NCBI GenBank assembly: GCA_033558025.1
Contig: JAUCEF010000014.1
Coordinates: 806,001 to 870,000, forward strand
Length of the DNA: 64,000 nucleotides
DNA from: Phytophthora sp. 'mugwort'
Taxonomy: Eukaryota > Oomycota > Peronosporomycetes > Peronosporales > Peronosporaceae
Direction of reading: 5' to 3'
Of this stretch, positions 55,135 through 64,000 are shown piece after piece. The notes beneath the pieces are model-generated. The model saw nothing but the letters and a program-made list of their open reading frames with translations, did no database searches and had not been told where the DNA came from. Position 1 is the first letter of the stretch. Every line of letters begins with the position of its first letter. The position numbers and the translations under genes are program-made.

Positions 55135-56199
55135 TGAGGACTATTGACTTGAGAGGTCGTCCCACAGCAGCAATATCGGCTGACACATATCTTGTCGCGC
55201 AGCGAATGATTTCCAGAAACTGAAGCGACAGGTAGCCGTTCCACTATCCTAAAAAAAATAATTCAGAAAAATTAATATTACAAATTAAAAAAACTAACAA
55301 TCAGAATTACCTGCGGTTCCCATGAGTTCCAAGGGTGTGCGTTTGAATTGCAGGGCCGAGGTCATCCCTAATTCTTCGTCTGAATCCGTTTTGCAATTTC
55401 AGGTTTTCTTGAAACGTTTTAGTGACCTTTGATGGCTCTGTCTTGAAAATTACGAAGGGGCGATACTTCGCGTCTTCAGAATCCCCTAGAAGCATAACAG
55501 TAGCCCTTGCCTTCGACTATCTTGCACACTTAACCCAGACCTGTTCGGTCCCTTCTTGTTGATGGTGCTAGTTGGCAGAAATTAAAAAAACGGCTAAACC
55601 ATAGAGCAGACTTTTAGTTACGTACAAAATATAGAGCAATTTCAAATAACGAGCAGTGCCTATCTGGTCAGTGTTGTACACTTCAGTGACGCCTAGTTCT
55701 TGCATCGTTCTCTTGACTTCGTCAGCACATGCAGCGGCAATCTTGTCGAGCTCTCATTGCAAGCTTATGGCGGGCTCTAAATGCAGTTGATCAGCTCCAA
55801 GCAGCTTTAAACCCTTTTACTGGGTAATCTGTAGCCAGATATTGAGCCTCTAAGTCTAGCATCATTGTTGAAATGGACACGCCCTCCTTTCGTAGATCGT
55901 TTACCCAGACAACTAACTTCTCCTCTGCCTCTAGTTTCCCGATACATTTCGGCTTGCCTTCCTTTTGCCGCCTCCCCTCTTTTCTTTTAACTGCGATTCA
56001 AGATTGCCCCTGTTGCGAAGCCACGACTCAACCAGCTTTCGCAGGAGGTGTAGGAGGAGCCCGTACAGCTCATATCAGGAAAAAACTCGCGAATAGCCTT
56101 TGCGATATGTGGCGGATTGCCCACGGCATTGAGCACGGCAATCTTCTGCCTAGCGGTGAACGACATACGACGTTTGCCTAACGCAGCTTGAGGTGGCAT
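55135..56199 (-). pseudogene. pogo-like transposase, third copy, 5' half
   Basis: ATG 56199 starts MPPQAALGKRRMSFTARQ, with a helix-turn-helix region (IAVLNAVGNPPHIAKAI). It is followed by WVNDLRKEGVSISTMM near 55890, MQELGVTEVYNTDQ near 55700, LLGDSEDAKYRPFVIFK near 55480 and ILLLWDDLSS near 55160. Stops and frameshifts are frequent. It runs straight into the inserted DDE_Tnp_4 element and resumes at 53150. Same subfamily as the 22.3 and 44.9 kb copies. Confidence 0.75.
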
Positions 56200-56876
56200 T
56201 TTCAATTGAATGGCTTTGAGCGCGACACACAAATATAAACCTGCAATAAACCGATATTTTTTATTGACCGTTACATGCCGAGGGATTCTGAACTGCACAA
56301 GTTGAGCAATGATTAGCTGCCCAATGCAGGCGACCACTACAATAAGCCAGGGAAGTTGGTATCCACGGTTATCAAAGATTTAAATTTGTTAAAATTGTCC
56401 ATAAGGCGTATCCTCGCTATGAATTTAATCGTTCTTAAGTGTGTCATAGTGAACACAGATGTTTCGCGACCTTGCGCGATTGCTGCGTGATTGATTCGAT
56501 GAATTGCGCATGGAATTTTAAGAAAGCACAATACAGTACAGTAATGTGCCTCAGTAGCGAACGCGTCAAATCCTGTAGTCTTCGAGAATTGATGTGTAAA
56601 AAATATAGTGACTGCAAAATGATTGGTATTGTTTTATGTACCTGTTTTCTTATACATGTATATATCAGGTGTTCGCTATTGAGGAATCATAATCGGGGTG
56701 CCTTTTGACAAAGGAATGTCGGTACTTTGAGATAACGAACTGAATGGTTTACGTATTAATCGATATAACGAGGGAACCATCATAATAAGCAGGTAGAGGC
56801 AGTCGACTATCAACGTGTCCGGTGTCTTCGCCCCAGCGTCCTCAGACGTTACCGACGATTATCGTTTTCCCAGGCA
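56200..56876. other. No recognisable gene
   Basis: AT-rich spacer. It should contain the left end of the pogo-like element and the promoter of the next gene; neither has a clear motif. Confidence 0.5.
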
Positions 56877-58151
56877 ATGCCAGGTAGTCCGAGCCCACCT
56901 ATAGCACAGGACAGTGCAAGCTCAGAGCAGGTTCAGGTCGATTCTGGCGCCCTCCCGGTCTCTGACTCGAATTCCGGGACGAGTTCGGGAACTTCGACGC
57001 CCCCCGGTCTGTCATTCTGGCCTGCCGATGCTACGGCAACGGGGACAACCGCCAAGCTCAAGAAGAAGCGGCGAAGAGACCGCAACCGTCCGAGTCATGA
57101 GATCAACCGCCTCCAGCGTCATGTGGCGGAGATGGAGACGCAGCTCAAGGCATTGAGACCCGAGTGTAGTGAAGACTCCATCGAGCTGCAAGCTTTAAGG
57201 CAGAATAATTGTGAGCTAAAGGAGAGACTAAAGAAGTGCTTCGAGAGCACGGCGGTCGTCCAACAATTGCTGCAGATGCAGGCGGATAAACTGCTGCAAG
57301 CGCTGCCAAAGTCCCTGGCAGTTTCGGGCGAGAACTTAGTGTACGACTTGGTGGAGGACGACGCTGTGTTCCAAGTGCTGGCGAGGACTGTGGACGAGCA
57401 TTATCTAAATATGGATCGCGTGATGGGGGACGCTGGCGTGAGGGACGCAACGACTGAGATATCCGACGCGCGGGTGTCTCGACCGACGTCGACAACAGAT
57501 ACAGACTGCGTTTTGAAGACGCGGACGTGTGTTGTCTTGCCGTATGCGATGGAGTGTGTTGAGCAGGCCATGTGGCGTCGACTGCAGAGCGAATCGGCAG
57601 TTCTTCCCGAGACTGTCCAATCCAGCAGAGACTTGGTAAGGCGAACCTTGGTGTGATTTTGCGCGTATCTAGAAAATTTATTGACTGGTTTCTAATTATT
57701 GTTGCGAATATTGGCTTGACAGGGTTTGCCACTTGGAATTGCGTCGAATTTGATCGTCTCAAAACGGGAAGTTCATTTGGACGACGTGTCGTTTACGATT
57801 CGGTTGGCTCTGAAGGAGTTTGCCGAACCAGATCGCTTGGTCTACGTTTGGGATGCTGTTGGCGACTGGCCTCAGCCAAATACAGCACTCCACGTATCCA
57901 CTCGCGAGTATGGCTGGAGCTGCTTTGCACCGATGGACTCAGAAGGTCTCAGTATTATTCGAAGTCTCGTTCTCGTGCGCTCGACGACAACACCTACAGT
58001 TGATATGGATCTTCTGGAGCGCGTGATGCAATTGTATCGACACACCATCGAGGCGAGATACCAAAAGTTAGAGAACACGATAGTAGATGCTTCCATCTGC
58101 TCCAGGAAGACCCCATATGATGCAGACTCAACCGCGGGTGGCTCTAATTGA
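56877..58151 (+). CDS. Coiled-coil/START-like family protein, intact, two exons (395 aa)
   Basis: Exon 1 is 56877-57635 from ATG; an 87-bp GT-AG intron (57636-57722) joins SRDL to GLPLGIAS in phase 0; exon 2 ends at 58151. Residues 1-60 are Ser/Pro-rich. A basic segment (KKKRRRDRNRPSHEINRL) runs into a coiled coil (QRHVAEMETQLKALRPE), much like a bZIP. The core then has YDLVEDDAVFQVLARTVD, LKTRTCVVLPYAMECVEQ, LALKEFAEPDRLVYVWDA, REYGWSCFAP and a C-terminal helix. Sequence-specific transcription factor activity is possible but unproven. It pairs in tandem with the gene at 59.6 kb. Confidence 0.8.
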
Positions 58152-58951
58152 ATCACCGAATGCAATGAACATTACGCATGAATGGACGGCAGAACATTTA
58201 TTTTACCGGTATCACAAATTACTGGCGCTGTGATGTGAACATGTCAATGAAACGGAAACAGAAGGAGATGAAGCATTTGATCAGAGGTGAAGTTGCTGTT
58301 ACCTCTTGTAAGGGGGTAATTGCCAACGCGCTGCTGTTCAGTTGCACTCCAAAACGGCTGCTTCTTCCTTATGAATCGTTGGCTCTATCGTTCCCTCAGT
58401 AGCGTAGCATGACGGATGCTCGACCCAGGTACTACCGTCTGCGCTACAGTGAATCTTCCTTTCAAAGCTCAATTGTCATTTTGTGTTATTTGCTGCTGTC
58501 CTTCTCCGACGCAGCATTAATTTCTAGGCGCTTGAGCTTAGCAAATGCTTTTGGCGAAAGCTGAGCCGATTTAACCGTCTCTCGTGTTAATTTTTTAAGA
58601 GAATAACTTGCTTCAGGTTACAATTTCACGTTGCAGTATGGTCAACCATAATTCCACTAAACTATTAAACTTGTATAGTTTTTCTTCTCGACGGTCGTGT
58701 GGATAAAGAGCAATCATCGACGAAAGGTTCATATCAATTAAGCACCACTTTGGACCGGCAAAGGTGTAGCGTAAGGTAACGCCTTGTCGATGTGAATTTA
58801 TTTAGTCCCCACTAGCCGTCCAAGACGAGATGAACGGAGCTTGCCTTCTCCTCCCCTCGACAAGGGCGCCGTCATAGACGACGTATGGGACCAAATCGTT
58901 CGCCCATGTTCATCGTGGAGGCTTCTGAACCTCCGCGGCTTCTGAGCCTCC
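58152..58951. other. No recognisable gene
   Basis: Spacer between the tandem family genes; a 14-bp imperfect hairpin lies at about 58900-58955. Confidence 0.5.
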
Positions 58952-59532
58952 ATGATGAAAAAAAAGAAGCCCTCGAAAGACACCGGAACCGATAGTGGCA
59001 TGAGATTTAAAAGAAATTGGAGCGTATCCGGCAAGAACAACTGCATCGAGTCAGCAACAGTGCGTGGCATCATCAGAGCCCACGTCGAGAGCACCGAGCT
59101 GCTACGTGAGAGTGTCGAGCGCGTGTGCTGGAGCAGACCGTGACTCAAAAATTCCAGGAACTCGTCCGGATGCTGCTACCGTTTGACACGGTACAGGACG
59201 ACGCGGTGTTCTGTAGCATAGAGCTGAAGATGGATGAGCAGTACAAGAACATGATGAGCATGCTCCGAGTCGAAAGCTTGGAAGGCGGCCGACGCGTTCG
59301 TGTGGCACACGGTGTGCCGCTCGAAGAACGTGCGACCATGCAAATTCTGTCGCCACTCAAGCTTGTCAAGGCGCTGTGGGAAAATTCGGGGGGGGGGGGA
59401 GGGGAAATTCAACATGCTCGCCACGCCGCAGATGCTTTCGAACTGAACATTGGGTCAGTAATAGGAGAGAAGAAGTTATTCTTCTCTCCCGTTACTTCTG
59501 TAGAACGCCTGCAGCCTCTGCATTTATTTTAA
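58952..59532 (+). pseudogene. Coiled-coil/START-like family copy, truncated
   Basis: Opens with MMKKKKPSKDTGTDSG and, after a frameshift near 59120, continues with FQELVRMLLPFDTVQDDA, CSIELKMDEQYKNMMSML and ATMQILSPLKLVKALWE, matching the middle of the genes on either side. A G run near 59388-59400 and short filler follow; the C-terminal half is missing. It lies between two intact tandem copies and is probably a failed duplicate. A hairpin (59458-59495) lies at its end. Confidence 0.7.
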
Positions 59533-59604
59533 CGAATCTGCTGTGGTGGACCTTGCTGTCCTGTCCACGTGTGCAACGTAACCCTCAGGTACTATAGTGT
59601 ACAA

Positions 59605-60911
59605 ATGTATCGCAAGGTCTCTACAGAAAACACAATGGACGGAGCTGCTAACATTGAGACGCCCCACTCGCCTCTGCTTGACGAGGAAGCTCTCATGGCT
59701 ATCATTAACGAAGTCTGGGGGCAGCCAAGTCCACGGGGAAGTCCAAGTGAGCCTTTCCAAGTGTCTTATCAAGGCGCTCGAGTGAATGCAGCAACGACAG
59801 CAAGGCGAGACAGCGCGGACTCATCCCCCAGTCTGAATAATAAGCCCAAGAAGACGCGGCGACGCGATCGCAATAGACCATGGCACGAGATTACACGCTT
59901 GAAAGAGGAAGCTGCTGAACTGCAGCGCGAGCTGCAGGAACGAGCGACAAAAGCCAGTAAGAGAGCGCGGTACAGTCTTCAGAATTACACCACTAATGCT
60001 GAGCTGAAGACGATACTGCGCGACACTTTAAACGCCATCCATGCACTCGAGCAGAACGTACTCACGCAGATGGGCGAGCTCGTACAAGACCTGCCTCATT
60101 TGCTTGTCGCCAGGACGCAGAACCTCCCGTACGTAATGACACAAGATGATTCCGTGTTCATCATGATGGCTCGGAGGTTAGATGACCAATATATGGGCAT
60201 GGCTCAAGCTCTTCGCCTCGCTGGGCTTGGCACTAGTACCTCGGAAGTGACAGACGCTACTATCTTCCAGTCAAACAGCGTAACCAACAACTGCGGCGCC
60301 GTCCTCAAGTCCCGAGCGCGTATTCTTTCACCGTTCCAAAGCGACAGCCTATTGGATGCCTTGTGGACGTACCTTGAACACTGTGAAGGTGTAACAATGG
60401 ACTCGAATCGGTCCAGAGATCTGGTATGTTCTACGAAAGTTATTTGATTATGTTACGGGCCTCACAACTTACCACTTCTTGACTACTCTAGAGCCTCCCA
60501 CTTGGTATCGCATCTCGCGTTACTGTTCAGAAGTATGAAGTCGCGTTGGGTGACTACGTCTGCACCATGCGAATGGTGGTAAAGCAGTTCGTTGAGAAAA
60601 ATCGCACTGTTCACGTGTGGATTGTACTCGCTGACTGGGTGCACGTAGGAGCGCTGCACAACGTGAAAACTTACGAAACAGGATGGGGTTTTATCCAACC
60701 CGTACGCAACGGCACAGCCAGTGTGTGTCTAAGCTATAGCCTTGTGAACCTGACGGTCGATGGGTATCCTCCCAGTGAGAACTACGAGGCGATCAAGTCT
60801 CTGCTCAAGTTGTACCATCGCTTCATGATTTCCCGTCTCCAAACAGTCGAGAATCAAACACTTGATCAGCTCATACAAAACAGCAAACAAGCACCTCAGA
60901 TAAAGGACTAG
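59605..60911 (+). CDS. Coiled-coil/START-like family protein, intact, two exons (412 aa)
   Basis: The first ATG is 59605 (MYRKVSTENTMDG); 59635 is an alternative start. Exon 1 runs to 60423; a 68-bp GT-AG intron (60424-60491) joins SRDL to SLPLGIAS at the same position and phase as in the 56.9 kb gene. An acidic N-terminal motif (LLDEEALMAIINEV) precedes a basic-zipper-like region (KKTRRRDRNRPWHEITRL, KEEAAELQRELQERATK). The core has VMTQDDSVFIMMARRLDD, LKSRARILSPFQSDSLLD, MVVKQFVEKNRTVHVWIV and ETGWGFIQP, with a C-terminal helix. A tandem paralogue of the upstream gene; function unknown. Confidence 0.8.
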
Positions 60912-62586
60912 GACGGTACACGCCCTCTGGCTGAGGGAGAAAATCAGAGACTCCGGTTCTTAAGTACCCCTTAAAAGTTGGCTTAGTTGGGGCCATTTGC
61001 TGAAAATTTTTGGCGAAACTTGACTCGTCAATTGCTGTCTACAAGGTCGTCGAGCCGTACGCGTCTTCGACAAGTTGCACGGAGACGTTGAATGAAACAT
61101 GCAAGGCAAGCTGATGGTCGCGAGTTAGCACAATATCGGTTGTTCTTCGCAGTGCCTATAAGGGCGATAAGCGCAATTTCCTAGGTCAAGAAGTTGGCCC
61201 TCGAAGACCAGAAGGTACCCCTTGGTTGTGAATTGGGACTTTTCATCGCCGGAATACCATTTCGCGGTGCTTTCGTTAGATAAAAATTGCTATGAACTGG
61301 TGTCGTTACACACAAGAACACGTCTCACGGCTTGGTGACTGCAGTACAATTTCTACTGTTCTAACGGGTATTGTGCTGATGTCGGCTGTAGGCTCTCACG
61401 CTTGGCTGTCGTATTGTCTGGACGACACGAAGAAAAAGAGAAGGCAGCGCGTATCAAACTTGCGTACTGGATCGGCGTGAATCGTTGTTCGACTATGTGG
61501 CATTGTGAAGTATATTGTTGATCAAGTCAACGCCTTTTCCGCGATTCGCAGGCTTCTAATGAGCCATGCACGATGACATGATTGCAGCAGGATTACAAAT
61601 GTTTTCGTGCAATCTGACTAACACACGGCTCATTCATAAATGATTCCATGTTGATGCCCTCTCTGGAAATGGTTCTAGATGGTAGACTCAAGGTTCATTG
61701 AGAAACCTGGCTAATCGATGCTATGTAGTTCATCTTAAGGTACACTTTGTCGTGTCAGAATAAAACGTTGCTAGTGCTAGATATACCCCCACCTTATGAC
61801 GCTTACCAAGCCGCTCACGCATAAACTCATGAAGTTTGATCTCGTTTCCAGGATTGACTTCAGCTCTCGATTAAGACGGTCGAAATGCAAGTCTTCCTTA
61901 CACTCGATCATTGCCACGTTTCACCAACCACATTCTGATCCTGTCTGGGCTGTCCGAGTTGAGCCATCAGCAACTTTTTGACGGGTCGAAGTTCTTTACC
62001 TCTGCGCGTTTCCGGGTGCTGAAGTAGAAAACAGAGCTGTCTTTCGCCTTTTCCTTGTTGCTTTTCTTCGGTTGATCTGGTGTCGACAGCGGGAAATCTC
62101 CCTTTTCGGCTCTCCTCGGGTCAATGGTCGAGCTATCTGCTGTCATACTCACTTCTTCTTTTGACATCGAAGCTGTCCAGGACATCCAAAACCTCGTTCA
62201 ATGTGGAAGCCGTCGGTTTATTTGACTCGATTTTGATGCGATAATTGCACTGTGACGACTCGACCAGACGTCTTGCCGTCACTCGATCTTCGATACTGTA
62301 GATTTGCTTGTATAAAACCTAAATTTGTACTTGGAAGTACGAAGCAAAGCCGCAACAAACGCTGTACATACATGGGCAAAAATTATGTTTTGTTCAGATA
62401 GTAGGCGCTTGGACACCTACCATTTTTCATTAGGAAATGGTCATTGTCCAGCGCACACAAACTTGTAGGCATACTGCCATGGTGACATTATCTCCTTCAC
62501 CCAGCTCCGCTTTACGTGTTCCATTCCTCCTGCTCAAGCCTCCACAAATGTCTCTCTGTAAAGCCAGCACACACATGCACGTTTGT
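60912..62586. other. No assigned gene
   Basis: On the minus strand around 62330-62130 one frame is open (IYSIEDRVTARRLVESS, LNEVLDVLDSFDVKRR), and a second frame is open from 62185 to 61967 (RRAEKGDFPLSTPDQPKK). They may be parts of one broken or spliced gene, which I cannot name. The rest shows nothing. Confidence 0.4.
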
Positions 62587-64000
62587 CTAGCCTCCAAAGT
62601 TGAAGTGGAAGGTGCGGCCGCCCTGTTGGAAAAAGTGTGCGTTGCTGAATGGGTTTCCCCGGTGCTGCTGTTGTTGCTGCGGGTTGCCTGTGACGTCCTC
62701 GCCGCGGTCGTACATTGCGCGTGTCTCCTCGTTTGACAGGATCTCGTAGGCCTCAGCAATATCATGGAATCGCTTTTCCACCTGTTCCCGTTCCATCTCG
62801 TCCTTATCAGTATGCTTGTCTGGGTGCCATTCAAGCGCCTGCTTGCGGTAAGCCTTCTTAATCTCTTTTGCTTCGGAATTGCGTGAAACGCCCAGAATTT
62901 TGTAATAGTTCTTGGTCTTGCTCTGCTTCAGCGCTGCTTCAGCTTGAGCCACCTTTTCCTTGAACTCGCGGCTTGAATTCTCCATCTCTGACGCACGTTT
63001 TGCTGATCGCACAGCATCTTCGTACAGCTCAAGTCCCATTTGCGCCTCGCTCAACTTGGCAAACGCCAAAGCATGTCCATCGTCGATTGTCACTACCTTT
63101 TCACATGCATCCCGAGCCTCTGCAAAGTGCTTCAGCTGCAGTTCGCTCGTACACAACTGGAGATAAAACTCCTTGTTCATTGCAGAGTGGTTCGGGTCCA
63201 CATCCAAGGCTGACTGCCACTCTTCCACTGCTTCAGCATGCGCCCCACGCTGCATGGCGTCCTCGGCGCGGTTTACGTACTTCAGCACCTTCTTCAACCT
63301 TCTGTACAACGACTTAATGCCCTTATGCTCAGGATCTGAGTGCAGTCCCTGACGGTAATGCGACTGTGCCGCCTCCAACGACTGCTTATCCCCAAGCGAG
63401 TACAGCACCTCACCCCGCATCTGCAACGCGATCAAGTTGGACGGATCCAATTTCAATATCGTGCCAAGATCGGCAACAGCGTCGTACGGGTTTCGCAGCG
63501 ATACGCTCAGCTGCGCACGCTCCAGCAACAGTGGCACACTCGAGATAGCCGAGCCTTCCAGCACCTGTGTTAAGTAATTGTACGCCGATTGGTAATCCCC
63601 GCGACTGTGCGCCCGCTCCGCCTCGTCAATATATGCGGCACATTCCCTGCTCTTATCCAGTTGTTCGGCACCCGCTGCGTCCTTCGGGTACAGTCTGAAC
63701 ACGACAAAAGAAATTGTCAATATTTAAGAAATAATACAACATATAAAATCGAAATTTCCGCACTCCATGAGTTTCTGGAAATCCTGTGAGGCCTCAGCGC
63801 ACTGTCCCAGCATCATGAGCAGCTTGCCGCGCTGTAGCATGCCCTGCTTGTAATTAGGATTCACTTCCAGCGACGACGACAGGTCTGAGAGCGCGTGGGA
63901 ATACTTGCGCTCGCTCAGATAGGCCCGGAAGCGCTTGTAAAAGTTGCGCTCGTTCGTGGGTTCCAGCTCGATGAGCTTGGACAGCAGCGATATGGCCGTC
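62587..64000 (-). CDS. DNAJC3: DNAJC3/p58IPK-like co-chaperone (TPR + J domain), 5' end outside window
   Basis: The exon at 64000-63764 is open from the window edge. A 69-bp GT-AG intron (63695-63763) joins QKLME to [11 protein letters not shown] in frame, and the last exon ends at 62587. Several tetratricopeptide repeats are visible ([52 protein letters not shown]). A J domain follows ([18 protein letters not shown] with the HPD motif in [10 protein letters not shown]), then a Q/G/F-rich tail. This layout is that of DNAJC3, an ER-lumen partner of BiP that binds unfolded proteins; the signal peptide would be in the missing 5' part. It is the only clear conserved host gene here and looks intact. 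Confidence 0.88.

Noticed and set aside
62430..62834. Minus- and plus-strand frames at the 3' end of DNAJC3
   Set aside because: They overlap the J domain and Q-rich tail in other frames.

Overview
The window looks like nuclear DNA of an oomycete, probably a Phytophthora-like peronosporalean. Three things point there: introns of 53-89 bp with GT-AG ends, a coiled-coil/START-like gene family that I know from oomycete genomes, and the mix of mobile elements. It is gene-sparse and repeat-rich. Only one clearly conserved host gene is present, the 3' part of a DNAJC3/p58IPK-like chaperone on the minus strand at the right edge (62.6-64.0 kb). Almost everything else is transposon remnant, or copies of the coiled-coil/START-like family, of which I count nine: five with intact reading frames and four decayed.

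Layout. 1.3-5.3 kb: decayed Ty3/gypsy retrotransposon (gag, protease, RT, RNase H, integrase zinc finger and start of the integrase core). 5.44-5.68 kb: a short AT-rich piece of mitochondrial nad5 (a NUMT), followed at once by a 5'-truncated LINE with an RNase H domain (to 8.4 kb). 9.0-10.1 kb: decayed family copy. 10.1-12.0 kb: hAT transposon with three short introns. 13.4-16.1 kb: two intact family genes facing each other. 17.06-17.50 kb: small TIR element with TA duplications that carries a coding fragment. 18.1-21.9 kb: two family pseudogenes. 22.1-24.2 kb: pogo-like element. 24.7-31.2 kb: two MULE remnants, a 21-bp repeat tract and a Ulp1-like protease remnant. 32.2-34.6 kb: Tc1/mariner-like and hAT fragments. 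35.9-39.5 kb: probable LTR split by a complete MULE-type element (56-bp TIRs, 9-bp target duplication) that holds both a MULE transposase and a captured pyruvate phosphate dikinase fragment. 39.5-40.4 kb: another MULE relic. 42.0-43.2 kb: intact family gene. 44.9-46.3 and 48.9-49.5 kb: pogo-like remnants. 50.6-52.2 kb: PIF/Harbinger two-gene element. 52.8-56.2 kb: pogo-like element split by a DDE_Tnp_4 element. 56.9-60.9 kb: two intact intron-containing family genes with a truncated copy between them.

The window therefore records nested transposition, with host DNA caught in several ways: an organellar fragment at a retroelement junction, a metabolic-gene fragment between MULE TIRs, and an unknown exon-like piece inside a MITE-like element. 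The coiled-coil/START-like family is the most abundant non-transposon gene type. It may be transcriptional or stage-specific, but the sequence does not settle its function. Family names and comparisons are from memory; no search was run.
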